Source of the DNA: Arsenicitalea aurantiaca
GTDB lineage: Bacteria; Pseudomonadota; Alphaproteobacteria; Rhizobiales; Devosiaceae
Assembly: GCF_003994485.1 (NCBI RefSeq)
Contig: NZ_RZNJ01000005.1
Coordinates: 62,001 to 126,000 of the forward strand
Length of the DNA stretch: 64,000 nucleotides
Direction: 5' to 3'
Positions within the stretch are counted from its first letter, which is position 1. Every line of letters starts with the position of its first letter. A program made the translations under genes and the position numbers. Positions 26,526 through 38,173 of the stretch are shown here, one piece after another. The notes beneath the pieces are model-generated. The model was not told where the DNA came from, did no database searches, and was given only the letters and a program-made list of their open reading frames with translations.

Positions 26526-27161
26526 TTAACCCGGCCTCGCGACTGCTACGCGCAGCGCCAGCAGGATGAAGGTAAGCCCGGTGATCCGGTTAAACCACCG
26601 GCCGAGCCGAAAAAACCCCTGCCGCACGGCAGGGACCGTAAAAAATACCGAGACCAGCGCAAACCAGCCGAACAGCATCGCGCTCATCGTGCCGAGATAG
26701 ACGATCTTGTGTTCGAGGAGGGTCCGGGCGCTGACGAGCGAGGTAAAGAGCGCCAGAAAAAAGAGCACGGCCTTGGGATTGAGGAGATTGGTCAGAAAGC
26801 CGAGCACATAGGCCGAAAGATCGCCGCCGCCGGACACCGGCGCCGCATCGAGTGCGCCGGGGGGCTTGGGAGGGGCGGACCGCAATGCGCTTATGCCGAG
26901 CCAGAGAAGATACGCCGCGCCCAGATATTTGAGGATGTCGAAGAGCAGGATCGACTGGGCAACCAGCACGCCGACCCCAAGCAGCGTATAGGCTCCGTGT
27001 ACGAGAATGGCTGTCGCGATGCCAGCGCTGGTAAAGAGCGCGGCGCGCCGGCCATGAGCCACCGACTGGCGCAGCACCATGGCAAAATCGGCGCCCGGGA
27101 TCACGACGCTGATGGAAAAGGCAAGGATGAGGCCGAAAAATTCGAGCCAGGGAAAGGCCAT
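26526..27161 (-). CDS. LysE-family amino acid/metabolite exporter
   Basis: 211 residues with about six spans. Seen: N-terminal [20 protein letters not shown] (about 17-36), the LysE/RhtB signature region, and a later [22 protein letters not shown] 27161 starts the first span directly; upstream in-frame sequence is basic and not conserved. Sits between an SDR gene and lpdA inside the TCA cluster; a link to TCA metabolites is possible but not shown. Confidence 0.82.
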   Translation of the reverse strand: MAFPWLEFFGLILAFSISVVIPGADFAMVLRQSVAHGRRAALFTSAGIATAILVHGAYTLLGVGVLVAQSILLFDILKYLGAAYLLWLGISALRSAPPKPPGALDAAPVSGGGDLSAYVLGFLTNLLNPKAVLFFLALFTSLVSARTLLEHKIVYLGTMSAMLFGWFALVSVFFTVPAVRQGFFRLGRWFNRITGLTFILLALRVAVARPG

Positions 27162-27243
27162 GACGATGGTCCTTGGGCGCTGCGTTCGGCCAGACCCATA
27201 CCGGGTTTGGCCGCCGCCCGCCATAGCCCCGCACGCATCGGTG

Positions 27244-28002
27244 CTATGGCGCTATGGCGCGGCCGCCCGTGACAGCGAGGATCGTACCGGTCGAATAGGA
27301 GGCCTCCTCGGAGAGAAGCCAGAGGATGGCGTTGGCGACCTCTTCGGCCGTACCCGCCCGCGGGATCGGCAGGGAGGATGCGATGCGGTGTGCGCGGTCC
27401 GGGTCGCCGCCGGCGGCATGAATGTCGGTAGCGATGATGCCCGGGCGCACCGCGTTGACGCGAATGCCTTCGCCTGCGACCTCGAGCGCGAGCCCAACGG
27501 TGAAACTGTCGATCGCACCCTTTGCGGCAGCGTAATCCACATAGGTCGAAGGCGCACCGAGCTTGGCCGCGGCCGAGCTCAGATTGACGATCGCTCCGCC
27601 CTTGCCGCCATGGCGGGTCGACATGCGCTTAACCGCTTCGATCGCACAGAGCATCGTGCCGGTGACGTTGACCGCGAGGATGCGCTCGATGCGCTCGACA
27701 TCCATTTCGTCCACCCGCATGGCGGGTGCCACGATGCCGGCATTGTTGACGAGCCCGACCAGCGGCGCCATGGCGTCGGCCGCCTCGAAGATCCGCTTGA
27801 CGTCCTCTGGCCGGCTCACATCGGCCTGTACCGCTACGGCTTTGGCACCCGCCTCCTCGACGGCCCCGACCACGGTCTGGGCTGCGCCGCGATTGCCTGC
27901 GAAATTGACCAGCACGTCATAGCCACGTCGGGCGGCGCCGATTGCGGTCGCAGCGCCGATCCCGCGGCTGGCGCCGGTGACGATCACGGTTCCGAGGCTC
28001 AT
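27244..28002 (-). CDS. Short-chain dehydrogenase/reductase (FabG-like)
   Basis: NAD(P)-dependent classical SDR, 252 residues. Seen: TGASRGIG at 9-16, NNAG at 86-89, catalytic Ser in NLSSAAA (142/143), and YAAAK with Tyr 157 and Lys 161. AAGGAG precedes ATG 28002. An SDR gene between sucB and lpdA recurs in Hyphomicrobiales TCA clusters, but its substrate is not settled; glucose- or 3-oxoacyl-type reductases share these motifs. Confidence 0.83.
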   Translation of the reverse strand: MSLGTVIVTGASRGIGAATAIGAARRGYDVLVNFAGNRGAAQTVVGAVEEAGAKAVAVQADVSRPEDVKRIFEAADAMAPLVGLVNNAGIVAPAMRVDEMDVERIERILAVNVTGTMLCAIEAVKRMSTRHGGKGGAIVNLSSAAAKLGAPSTYVDYAAAKGAIDSFTVGLALEVAGEGIRVNAVRPGIIATDIHAAGGDPDRAHRIASSLPIPRAGTAEEVANAILWLLSEEASYSTGTILAVTGGRAIAP

Positions 28003-28021
28003 CTTGGCTCCTTGAGGCTGG

Positions 28022-28480
28022 TCATTGAATGGTGACGGCACGGGCGCGCTCGAGCGTGTCGGCGAACTGCCTGTCGATGTCGAGCACGCCCTCCTCGAGG
28101 CTCTCGCGGAACGCAAGACAGAACGCGCGTTTGTCGGGCGCGGCGTTGAAGGCGGTCATGATCTGGGTGCCGGAGTAAATCTCGGCGGCCCGCCGGCGCT
28201 CCTCGTCGAGCCCGTCGAGCTGGGTCAGCACCCGATGGGCGAGGTCGAGAAAGCTCACATTGCGCAAATACCAGTCTTGCGCGGCGATCTCGTATTCCTC
28301 CTCGAGCCCGGCACTTTCGTAGCAGTGCGTGCTCATGGTCTCGACGATAGTCTGGGTGCCGTAAAAGGCGAGCACCTCGCCGATCAGCTCATCCTGCCCG
28401 GCGGTCGCGGCGTGCGCCGGGGCGGCCATCGCGGCGCCCAGCAGAAGCGCGCGCATCCAGTTGGCGAAGTTTGGGATCAC
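28022..28480 (-). CDS. Exported protein of unknown function
   Basis: About 152 residues. Not recognised. Seen: an N-terminal signal (MRALLLGAAMAAPAHA), then a mostly helical, acidic mature part with two cysteines (THCYESAG and AFCLAFRE) that could form a disulfide, and an unusual Trp-Tyr pair QDWYLRN. GTG 28480 is preferred because GGAG lies 6 bases upstream; an in-frame ATG at 28456 lacks a ribosome site. It lies between sucB and the SDR gene on the same strand, separated from sucB by a hairpin. Confidence 0.65.
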   Translation of the reverse strand: MIPNFANWMRALLLGAAMAAPAHAATAGQDELIGEVLAFYGTQTIVETMSTHCYESAGLEEEYEIAAQDWYLRNVSFLDLAHRVLTQLDGLDEERRRAAEIYSGTQIMTAFNAAPDKRAFCLAFRESLEEGVLDIDRQFADTLERARAVTIQ

Positions 28481-28520
28481 GTCAGGCTCCGTCCATGCGT
28501 TCGGTGCCACCACAAGGGGA

Positions 28521-28552
28521 GGCGCCGCCTATCAAAGGGTTAAGGCGGCGCC
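28521..28552 (-). terminator. Hairpin downstream of sucB
   Basis: Perfect 9-bp arms GGCGCCGCC and GGCGGCGCC with a 14-base loop, 30 bases after the sucB stop. The following minus-strand bases are TCCCCTTGTG, so there is no proper U-run; partial termination or 3'-end protection is more likely. Confidence 0.4.
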
Positions 28553-28581
28553 GCGCGTGGCCCTCGGGCCGATCACACTTG

Positions 28582-29838
28582 CTAGAGATCGAGCACGAGG
28601 CGCTCGGGCGCTTCGAGGCTTTCCTTGACGCGCACGAGGAACGTCACCGCTTCCTTGCCATCGACGATCCGGTGGTCATAGGAGAGCGCCAGATACATCA
28701 TCGGCCGGATCTCGACCTTACCGCCGATGGCGATGGGACGCTCCTGGATCTTGTGCATGCCCAGAATGCCCGATTGCGGGGCGTTGAGGATGGGCGTGGA
28801 CATCAGCGAGCCATAGACGCCGCCATTGGAGATGGTGAAGGTGCCGCCCTGCATGTCGGCCATGGAGAGCTGTCCGTCACGCGCGGCGCGGCCGAGGCGG
28901 TTGATCTCCTTTTCGATGCCGGCAATCGAGAGCTCGTCGGCATTGCGAACCACGGGCACGACGAGGCCCTTCTCGGTCCCGACGGCCACCCCGATATGGG
29001 CGTAGTTCTTGTAGACGAGGTCGTCCCCGTCGATCTCGGCATTGACCGCGGGGATTTCCTTGAGCGCGTGGCACACAGCCTTGGTGAAAAAGCCCATGAA
29101 GCCGAGCTTGACGCCATGCTTCTTCTCGAAGAGCTCCTTGTAGGAGGCGCGCAGGTCCATCACCGGCTTCATGTCCACCTCGTTGAAGGTGGTGAGCATG
29201 GCAGCAGTGTTCTGGGCGTCCTTGAGGCGGCGCGCGATCGTCTGGCGCAGGCGCGTCATGCGGACGCGTTCCTCGCGGCCCTCGTCGGCCTGGGCGACAG
29301 GGCCCCTTGCCTGTGCGGGGACGGGCGCGGGTTGCGGCACGGGCGCGGCGGCCGAACCGGTCGTGGCGCTCGGCATCTGCTGGGTTGCGGCGGGCCGGGC
29401 GGCGATGGCGGACTGCACGTCTTCCTTCAGCACCTGGCCGCGCTTGCCCGATCCCTCGACGTCGCCTGCTGCAAGGCCGTTCTCGGCCATCAGCTTCTGC
29501 GCGGAGGGGCTTGCGGGCATGGAGGTGCCGTTGCCGGCAGCAGGCTTTTCCTCGGCGGGCGCCGCGGCGCGCTCTGGGGCAGCGCTCTTGGCTGCCGCAC
29601 CGCCTGCGGAAATCGCGCCGATCAGCGCGCCGACATTGACGGTATCGCCCGGATTGGCCGAAATCGCCTCGAGCACACCGGCTGCCGGGGCCGGGACCTC
29701 GATCGTCACCTTGTCGGTTTCGAGCTCGACAACCGGTTCATCGGCGGCGATCTGCTCGCCGACCTTCTTGAACCACTGGCCGATCGTGGCTTCGGTGACG
29801 CTTTCCCCGAGTGTGGGCACCCGAATATCTACCGACAT
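28582..29838 (-). CDS. sucB: 2-oxoglutarate dehydrogenase E2, dihydrolipoyl succinyltransferase
   Basis: Core of the 2-oxoglutarate dehydrogenase complex. 418 residues. Domains: lipoyl domain at 1-75 with modified Lys 43 in ETDKVTIEV; Ala/Pro-rich linker; E1/E3-binding domain at about 105-140 ([13 protein letters not shown]); catalytic domain from about 185 with [11 protein letters not shown] near the end supplying the acetyltransferase-type His and Asp. Follows sucA by 102 bases. Confidence 0.96.
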   Translation of the reverse strand: MSVDIRVPTLGESVTEATIGQWFKKVGEQIAADEPVVELETDKVTIEVPAPAAGVLEAISANPGDTVNVGALIGAISAGGAAAKSAAPERAAAPAEEKPAAGNGTSMPASPSAQKLMAENGLAAGDVEGSGKRGQVLKEDVQSAIAARPAATQQMPSATTGSAAAPVPQPAPVPAQARGPVAQADEGREERVRMTRLRQTIARRLKDAQNTAAMLTTFNEVDMKPVMDLRASYKELFEKKHGVKLGFMGFFTKAVCHALKEIPAVNAEIDGDDLVYKNYAHIGVAVGTEKGLVVPVVRNADELSIAGIEKEINRLGRAARDGQLSMADMQGGTFTISNGGVYGSLMSTPILNAPQSGILGMHKIQERPIAIGGKVEIRPMMYLALSYDHRIVDGKEAVTFLVRVKESLEAPERLVLDL

Positions 29839-29940
29839 GTGTGCGGTCCTTCTTTTGGTTCGTCTCGCGGGCGGCGCTCCGGGCGCTGCCTCTGGCTTGA
29901 GCGGTCTCCGGGGCGCGCATCAGGCCCGCCCCGGCAGTGA

Positions 29941-32940
29941 TCAGTCTGCGAATGCTTCGTCGAGGAACGTCTGCAACTGCAGCAAATGGGTGCGCATCAG
30001 GCCCGTCGCGGTCGAGGCCGATGCGGGACGCCCGATATAGCGCGGACGCTGGCCGGGCCGGCCCATCTGCTCGAGCACCCAGTCGATATAGGGCTGGACG
30101 AACGCCCACGCCCCCATGTTCTTGGGCTCTTCCTGGCACCAGACGATCTCGGCGTTCGAGAAGCGGTTAAGCTCGTCGAGCAGCGCCTTGGCCGGGAACG
30201 GATAGAGCTGCTCGAGCCGGAGCAGGTAGACATCGTCGACGCCACGCTTCTCGCGGTCCTCGAGCAGGTCGTAATAGACCTTGCCCGAACAGAGGACCAC
30301 CCGACGGATCTTGTCGTCCGACTTCAGCTTGATGCTGGTCTTGGGTGCACCGGGTGCCTCGGCATCGTCCCAGAGCAGGCGATGGAAGCAGCTGTCGGGG
30401 CCCATCTCGACCAGTGCCGAAACCGCTCGCTTGTGGCGCAGCAGGGATTTCGGCGTCATCAAAACCAGGGGCTTGCGGAAGTCGCGCTTCAGCTGCCGGC
30501 GCAGGATGTGGAAATAGTTGGCCGGGGTCGTGCAGTTGGCGACCTGCATGTTGTCTTCGGCGCAGAGCTGCAGATAGCGCTCGAGGCGCGCCGAGGAGTG
30601 CTCGGGCCCCTGGCCCTCATAACCATGGGGCAGGAGCATGACGAGGCCCGACATGCGGAACCATTTGCGCTCGCCCGAGGAGATGAACTGGTCCACCACC
30701 ACCTGCGCGCCATTCGCGAAATCGCCGAACTGGGCTTCCCAGAGGGTCAGCGCCTTGGGCTCGGCGAGCGAATAGCCGTATTCAAAGCCCAGCACCGCCT
30801 CTTCGGAGAGCATCGAATTGATGACCTCGTAGCGCGCCTGGTCTTCCGAAAGCCGGTTGAGCGGGGTCACCGTCTCATCGGTCTGCTGGTCGTAAAGCAC
30901 CGTATGGCGCTGGCTGAACGTGCCGCGTTCGACGTCCTGGCCCGACAGTCGGACCGGATAGCCCTCGGTTACGAGCGAGCCGAAGGCCAGCGCTTCGCCG
31001 GTCGCCCAGTCTATGCCTTCTCCCGATTCGATCGCGGCAAGGCGGTTGTCGAGGAAGCGCCGCACCGTGCGGTGAACGTTGAAGCCCTCGGGCACCTTGG
31101 TGAGCGCAGTGCCGATGCGCACGAGTTCCTCGAGCGCGATGCCGGTCTGGCCGCGTCGCGGCCCGTCGATGTCGGCGGCCTTGAGGTTCTTCCACTGGCC
31201 GTCGAGCCAGTCCGCCTTGTTGGGGCGGTAATCCTGGCCACTCTCGAACTCGATCTCGAGTTGCGCGCGCCAGTCGGCCTTGAGCTGGTCGAGCTCCGCT
31301 TCGGTCAGGTGACCCTCGGCGATCAGTTTTGCCGCATAGAGCTCCAGCGTCGACTTGTGCGAGCGGATCTTGGCGTACATCAGCGGCTGGGTGAATGCGG
31401 GCTCGTCGCCCTCATTGTGCCCGAACCGGCGGTAGCAGAACATGTCGATGACCACGGGCCGGCCGAAGCGCTGGCGGTATTCGGTCGCGATCTTGGCGGC
31501 AAAGACCACCGCCTCGGGATCGTCCCCGTTCACATGCAGCACCGGCGCTTCGATCATCTTGGCGACGTCGGTGGGGTAGGGCGAGGAGCGCGAGAGCATC
31601 GGGCTCGTGGTGAACCCGATCTGGTTGTTGATCACGAAATGGATCGAGCCGCCCGTGCGGTGCCCCTTGAGGCCGGAAAGCCCCAGGCATTCGGCGACGA
31701 CGCCCTGGCCGGCAAAGGCCGCATCCCCGTGCAGGAGCAGGGGCAGCACCATGGTGCGGTCCGGCTTCTGGTTTTCGGTCCAGGTGACGATCTTGCCCTC
31801 GGGCGAGATGTGCTGGTCCTGCTTGGCGCGCGCCTTGCCGAGCACCACCGGATCGACGATCTCGAGATGGCTCGGATTGGCGGTCAGCGAAAGGTGCACC
31901 TTGTTGCCGTCGAACTCGCGGTCCGAGGAGGCGCCCAGATGATATTTGACGTCGCCGGACCCCTCGACGTCCTCGGGGTAGAACGCGCCGCCCTTGAACT
32001 CGTGAAAGAGCGCCCGGTGGGGCTTGGCCATCACCTGGGTCAGCACGTTGAGGCGGCCGCGATGGGCCATGCCCAGGACGATGTCCTTGACCCCCAGCGC
32101 GCCGCCGCGCTTGATGATCTGCTCGAGCGCCGGGATCAGCGCCTCGCCGCCGTCGAGCCCGAAGCGCTTTGTGCCGGTATATTTGACATCGAGGAACTTC
32201 TCGAAGCCTTCGGCCTCGACGAGCTTGTTGAGGATCGCCTTCTTGCCCTCGGGGGTGAAGGAGATTTCCTTGTCCGGGCCTTCGATCCGCTCCTGGATCC
32301 AGGCCTTGGCCTCGGGGTCGGAGATGTGCATGAACTCGATGCCGAGCGTGCCGCAATAGGTGCGCTTCAGGATTTCGAGCATTTCGGGCACGGTCGCGAA
32401 TTCGAGCCCGAGATAATTGTCGATGAAGATCTTGCGACCGTAATCGGCCTCGGTGAACCCGTAGCTCTCGGGATCGAGCTCGGGCGCCGGCTGCGGCTCC
32501 TGCAGGCGCAGCGGATCGAGATCGGCATGCAGATGCCCGCGCATGCGATAGGCGCGGATCATCATGATCGCGTGGATCGAATCGCGAGTGGCCTGCAGCA
32601 CGTCGATGGCGGTGGGGGCCGGCGCGGCTTCGGCGGCCGCCTTCTTGGCGAGCGCCTTGCCGGTCTTGTCGGTCAGATTGCCCCAATTGCCGTCCAGCGC
32701 GGAGACAAGCTCTCCGCCCTCGGCCTGCGGCCAGTCGGCCCGTGCCCAGGAGGGGGCGGCGGCGTTGGCGCCGACATCGCTCGCGCTGTCCTCGAGCTTG
32801 CCGAAATAGGAGGCCCAGGTGGGATCGATGCTCCCGGGATCCGTCTTGAAGCGCGCATAGAGGTCTTCGACATAGGCGGCATTGCCGCCATAGAGGAAGG
32901 AGGTGAGCAAGAACGTCTCGTTCTTTTCTTGTCGTGTCAT
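29941..32940 (-). CDS. sucA: 2-oxoglutarate dehydrogenase E1 component
   Basis: Thiamine-diphosphate decarboxylase of the complex that converts 2-oxoglutarate to succinyl-CoA. 999 residues, full length. Seen: N-terminal segment SFLYGGNAAYVEDLYARF that anchors E1 to the complex, the HRGRLNVL motif, HLGASSDREF, and the C-terminal transketolase-like half with EAQFGDFANGAQ. Starts at ATG 32940. Upstream, 142 bases containing a hairpin separate it from sucD. Confidence 0.97.
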   Translation of the reverse strand: MTRQEKNETFLLTSFLYGGNAAYVEDLYARFKTDPGSIDPTWASYFGKLEDSASDVGANAAAPSWARADWPQAEGGELVSALDGNWGNLTDKTGKALAKKAAAEAAPAPTAIDVLQATRDSIHAIMMIRAYRMRGHLHADLDPLRLQEPQPAPELDPESYGFTEADYGRKIFIDNYLGLEFATVPEMLEILKRTYCGTLGIEFMHISDPEAKAWIQERIEGPDKEISFTPEGKKAILNKLVEAEGFEKFLDVKYTGTKRFGLDGGEALIPALEQIIKRGGALGVKDIVLGMAHRGRLNVLTQVMAKPHRALFHEFKGGAFYPEDVEGSGDVKYHLGASSDREFDGNKVHLSLTANPSHLEIVDPVVLGKARAKQDQHISPEGKIVTWTENQKPDRTMVLPLLLHGDAAFAGQGVVAECLGLSGLKGHRTGGSIHFVINNQIGFTTSPMLSRSSPYPTDVAKMIEAPVLHVNGDDPEAVVFAAKIATEYRQRFGRPVVIDMFCYRRFGHNEGDEPAFTQPLMYAKIRSHKSTLELYAAKLIAEGHLTEAELDQLKADWRAQLEIEFESGQDYRPNKADWLDGQWKNLKAADIDGPRRGQTGIALEELVRIGTALTKVPEGFNVHRTVRRFLDNRLAAIESGEGIDWATGEALAFGSLVTEGYPVRLSGQDVERGTFSQRHTVLYDQQTDETVTPLNRLSEDQARYEVINSMLSEEAVLGFEYGYSLAEPKALTLWEAQFGDFANGAQVVVDQFISSGERKWFRMSGLVMLLPHGYEGQGPEHSSARLERYLQLCAEDNMQVANCTTPANYFHILRRQLKRDFRKPLVLMTPKSLLRHKRAVSALVEMGPDSCFHRLLWDDAEAPGAPKTSIKLKSDDKIRRVVLCSGKVYYDLLEDREKRGVDDVYLLRLEQLYPFPAKALLDELNRFSNAEIVWCQEEPKNMGAWAFVQPYIDWVLEQMGRPGQRPRYIGRPASASTATGLMRTHLLQLQTFLDEAFAD

Positions 32941-33006
32941 CGTGTTGCCGCGGGGGGATAACCCCGCCTTCCCCTGTGTCAGCCGGGCGCCGAGCGTCCC
33001 GAAATT

Positions 33007-33030
33007 CTGGCCGGAGAGTAGGCCGGCCAG
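33007..33030 (-). repeat. Hairpin in the sucD-sucA gap
   Basis: 8-bp perfect arms CTGGCCGG and CCGGCCAG with an 8-base loop, followed on the minus strand by AATTTCGG. Likely an mRNA processing or stability element between the two enzyme modules, or a weak terminator. Confidence 0.4.
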
Positions 33031-33082
33031 CTTAGCATGTTGTTACCGATCCGGGCACGACAACCCCCCTCGCGGAGGTTTG

Positions 33083-33988
<906 letters not shown>

Positions 33989-34019
33989 AGATGGGGCTCG
34001 CTTTTGGTTCGGGCCGGAT

Positions 34020-34670
34020 TCAGCAATAGGGTTCGGGTTCCTCTTCGCCCGCGGGGAGCTCGGAGGTCGAGAAATTGAGCGCAAGGCCGGTAAAAGGCAG
34101 CACGTCCGCGACGACGCTGCCCTCCTCGACGAAGTTCAGATAGGTGTCGCCGGTGCGCGGCATCGGGCAGGGCGGACCCCAGACATGGCTCTCGACGCCC
34201 TGGTCGGTCTGGGTCCGCGAGATCGGATTGCCGATGAGCGCGGTAACCGGGGCAGGGTCGATCGGGGCGGTCGCCTCGAGATTGTAGAGGTGGCACCCCA
34301 CAAAGACCCAGGGGTCCTCGGGGTCGTCGAGGACGAAGGACGCGCGCGAGACGACGAGGTGATGGGGCAGGCCCGCCACCGCCTTCAGAAAGGCCTCGTA
34401 GTGAAATTCGGCCCCTTCGAGTTCGGGATCGCGGGCCTCTTCCTCGGCAAGTGCCATGATGGCGGCGAGCTCGGGATGGCTTTGGGCTGAAACCGTGCTC
34501 CAGCCGGCGTCCCGTGCAGCCGCAAGGCTTGCCTCATAGGTCAGGCGTCCGGGCACGCAGGCCGCGGCGAACGCGTCGGTGAACGCGCTCGCATAGTCGG
34601 CTTGTGCATGCGCGGGTGCGGGGACTGCCAAGAGCCCCGCCAGCCCGACCAGTGCGGCCGCCCGCAGCAT
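34020..34670 (-). CDS. Exported protein of unknown function between sucC and sucD
   Basis: 216 residues; not recognised. Seen: signal peptide (1-22, ending APAHA) and a mature part with four cysteines (AACVPGR, FVGCHLY, GPPCPMP and a C-terminal YC), a GWSTVS stretch and an acidic tail, consistent with a small periplasmic disulfide protein. Its ATG begins on the base after the sucC stop codon (TAG-ATG), with GGAGG 10 bases upstream inside sucC, so it is translated from the sucC message. No functional link to succinyl-CoA synthetase is evident. Confidence 0.75.
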   Translation of the reverse strand: MLRAAALVGLAGLLAVPAPAHAQADYASAFTDAFAAACVPGRLTYEASLAAARDAGWSTVSAQSHPELAAIMALAEEEARDPELEGAEFHYEAFLKAVAGLPHHLVVSRASFVLDDPEDPWVFVGCHLYNLEATAPIDPAPVTALIGNPISRTQTDQGVESHVWGPPCPMPRTGDTYLNFVEEGSVVADVLPFTGLALNFSTSELPAGEEEPEPYC

Positions 34671-35870
34671 CTAGCGGGCGCCTCCGATGGCCGCGACGAT
34701 CTTCTGCGCAGCATCGTCGAGATCATCGGCCGAGATGACGTTGAGGCCGGACTGGTCGAGGATCGCCTTGCCTTCCTTGACACGGGTGCCCTCGAGACGG
34801 ACCACCAGCGGAACCTGGAGCCCCACTTCCTTGACCGCCGCGATGACGCCTTCGGCGATGACGTCGCACCGCATGATGCCGCCGAAAATGTTGACGAGGA
34901 TGCCCTTCACGGCCGGATCGGCAGTGATGATCTTGAAGGCCGCGGTGACCTTCTCCTTGCTCGCCCCGCCCCCGACGTCGAGGAAGTTGGCAGGCTCGGC
35001 GCCGTAGAGCTTGATGATGTCCATGGTGGCCATGGCGAGGCCCGCCCCGTTCACCATGCAGCCGATATTGCCATCGAGCGCCACATAGGCGAGGTCGAAC
35101 TTGGACGCCTCGATCTCCTTTTCGTCCTCTTCGGAGAGGTCGCGGAGCTCGGCCAGTTCGGGATGGCGGAAGGCGGCGTTGTTGTCGAATGAGACCTTGG
35201 CGTCGAGCACCCGCAGCCGGCCGTCGGTCATGACGATCAGCGGGTTGACCTCGAGCAGGCTCATGTCCGTCTCGGTGAAGGCCTTGTAGAGGATCGGGAA
35301 GAGCTTGCCGGCATCCTCGCGCGCCGCACCCTCAAGCGCCAGCGCATCGGCGATGGTCCTGACATCGGCGTCGGTGACGCCGGCCTCGGGATCGATCGCG
35401 ACGGTCACGATCTTTTCGGGGGTATGTTCGGCAACTGCCTCGATGTCCATCCCGCCTTCGGTCGAGACGACAAAGGCCACGCGCCCGCTGGTGCGATCGA
35501 CCAGCAGCGAACAATAGAGCTCGCGCGCGATGTCCGCGCCGTCCTCGATATAGAGCCGGTTGACTTGCTTGCCGGCGGGGCCGGTCTGCTTGGTCACGAG
35601 CGTGTTGCCCAGCATTTCACGGGCGTTGCTCACCACCTCCTCGATCGACCGGGCGAGGCGAACGCCGCCCTTGGCGTCGGGTCCGAGTTCGGTGAACTTG
35701 CCCTTGCCGCGGCCGCCGGCATGGATCTGGCTCTTGACCACGTAGAGCGGGCCCGGAAGCGAGCGCGCTGCGGCTTCGGCCTCGTCGGCCGAGAAGATCG
35801 CGACGCCCTCGGCGACCGGTGCGCCAAAGCCCTTCAGCAGGGCCTTGGCCTGGTGTTCGTGGATGTTCAT
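34671..35870 (-). CDS. sucC: Succinyl-CoA synthetase beta subunit
   Basis: Nucleotide-binding and specificity subunit. 399 residues. Seen: N-terminal [15 protein letters not shown]-grasp motif [13 protein letters not shown] near 46-58, and C-terminal [16 protein letters not shown], which contacts the alpha subunit phosphohistidine loop. ATG 35870 matches the family's start. Lies 13 bases downstream of mdh. Confidence 0.97.
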   Translation of the reverse strand: MNIHEHQAKALLKGFGAPVAEGVAIFSADEAEAAARSLPGPLYVVKSQIHAGGRGKGKFTELGPDAKGGVRLARSIEEVVSNAREMLGNTLVTKQTGPAGKQVNRLYIEDGADIARELYCSLLVDRTSGRVAFVVSTEGGMDIEAVAEHTPEKIVTVAIDPEAGVTDADVRTIADALALEGAAREDAGKLFPILYKAFTETDMSLLEVNPLIVMTDGRLRVLDAKVSFDNNAAFRHPELAELRDLSEEDEKEIEASKFDLAYVALDGNIGCMVNGAGLAMATMDIIKLYGAEPANFLDVGGGASKEKVTAAFKIITADPAVKGILVNIFGGIMRCDVIAEGVIAAVKEVGLQVPLVVRLEGTRVKEGKAILDQSGLNVISADDLDDAAQKIVAAIGGAR

Positions 35871-35883
35871 GGAAGCTCCTGGC

Positions 35884-36948
<1,065 letters not shown>

Positions 36949-38082
36949 TCAGGCGGCCATGCCGGGCTTCTTGGGCGCGCTCAGATACGCGTCCGACTGC
37001 ATCTCGATGAGGCGCGACACGCAGCGGGCGAATTCGAACCGCGTCCGCTCGTCCGCCCCCAGCGCGTCCAGCGGCACCGGAAAGCTCGCGCCGAGCTTGA
37101 CGCCGCGATCATAGAGAGTGTCGACGAGCAGGATGAACCGCTTGGCCGCGTCCGAGCGCGTCGCGGAAAACTGCGGCACGCCGTCGATCACGATCATGTC
37201 GAAGCCATTGGCGATCTTGAGGTAATCGCGCGCGCCGAGCGGGCGTTCGCAGAGCGCGGCAAAGGGAAACCGCGCGGTCCCCATGGCGGCCATCGGAATG
37301 TCGATGGTGCGCCCGAGCGAGGTGAGGGTGGCCGGCCGGCCCTCGGCGCCCCCGGTCACACGGGCGAAAAGCGCATCCATCGCGGCCTCCGCCTCGGGGC
37401 CCGTGCCGAAATGATAGACCGACTGTCCCTCGAGCTTCAGCCGGCGATAGTCGGTCGGTCCATCGAGAGCGACGAGCCGTGTCCGCGACTTCAGCAAGTC
37501 GATGAAGGGCAGGATCAGCTGGCGGTTGAGCCCGTCCCGGTAGAGATCGTCCGGGGCGACGTTGGAGGTCGCGACGACGACGATCCCCGCATCGAAGAGC
37601 CGCGAGAAGAGCCGCCCGAGCAGCATTGCGTTGGTGATGTCGGTCACCTGAAATTCATCGAGGCAGAGCAGCCGCGTCGTCGCGATCACCGGCCGCGCCG
37701 CCGCAGCGACGGGGTCTGCATCGGCCTTCTGGCCCTGCTCGGTCTTTCTGAAGGCGGTGATGCGCTCATGGATCTCGTCCATGAATTCGTGGAAGTGGAT
37801 GCGCCGTTTTTCCGCGATGCCGACGGTCTCGTAAAAGAGGTCCATCAGCAGCGTCTTGCCGCGCCCCACATCCCCCTTGAGATAGGCCCCGATGATCGGG
37901 GCCGGCCGTCGCAGGCGCGCAAAAAGACCGCCCGGGCGCGGGGCCTCGAGTGCTGCTGCGATCCCGTCGAGGATTGCGGCCGCCTCCTGCTGTGCCGGAT
38001 CGGGATCGAGATGACTGCGTGCAACGAGGTCGGCGAGGGCCGAGCTCACCGGGCCGGTGTGGGCTGAGGCGGAAGCGGTCAC
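36949..38082 (-). CDS. zapE: ZapE/AFG1-family ATPase
   Basis: AAA-type ATPase linked to cell division (ZapE) and, in mitochondria, to quality control of respiratory-chain proteins (AFG1/LACE1). 377 residues. Seen: Walker A GDVGRGKT at 70-77, Walker B LLCLDEFQV at 138-146, sensor-like VVATSN, and HFHEFMDEIH between them. The start is GTG 38082; no better ATG precedes the fold. Placement between sdh and mdh is a recurring alphaproteobacterial arrangement. Confidence 0.88.
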   Translation of the reverse strand: MTASASAHTGPVSSALADLVARSHLDPDPAQQEAAAILDGIAAALEAPRPGGLFARLRRPAPIIGAYLKGDVGRGKTLLMDLFYETVGIAEKRRIHFHEFMDEIHERITAFRKTEQGQKADADPVAAAARPVIATTRLLCLDEFQVTDITNAMLLGRLFSRLFDAGIVVVATSNVAPDDLYRDGLNRQLILPFIDLLKSRTRLVALDGPTDYRRLKLEGQSVYHFGTGPEAEAAMDALFARVTGGAEGRPATLTSLGRTIDIPMAAMGTARFPFAALCERPLGARDYLKIANGFDMIVIDGVPQFSATRSDAAKRFILLVDTLYDRGVKLGASFPVPLDALGADERTRFEFARCVSRLIEMQSDAYLSAPKKPGMAA

Positions 38083-38173
38083 GGGCGGTCCGGGCTCTGG
38101 CGTTGGGCGCCATTGATGCGGGCGCGGGATCTCTCCGCCGCTTTAACCGATCTCCCGAAAGGGGAAAAGCCCG

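Noticed and set aside
29986-32961. A 991-codon open frame on the plus strand opposite sucA
   Set aside because: It is the mirror of a real gene in GC-rich DNA; its translation has no family features, while the minus strand encodes an intact 2-oxoglutarate dehydrogenase E1.
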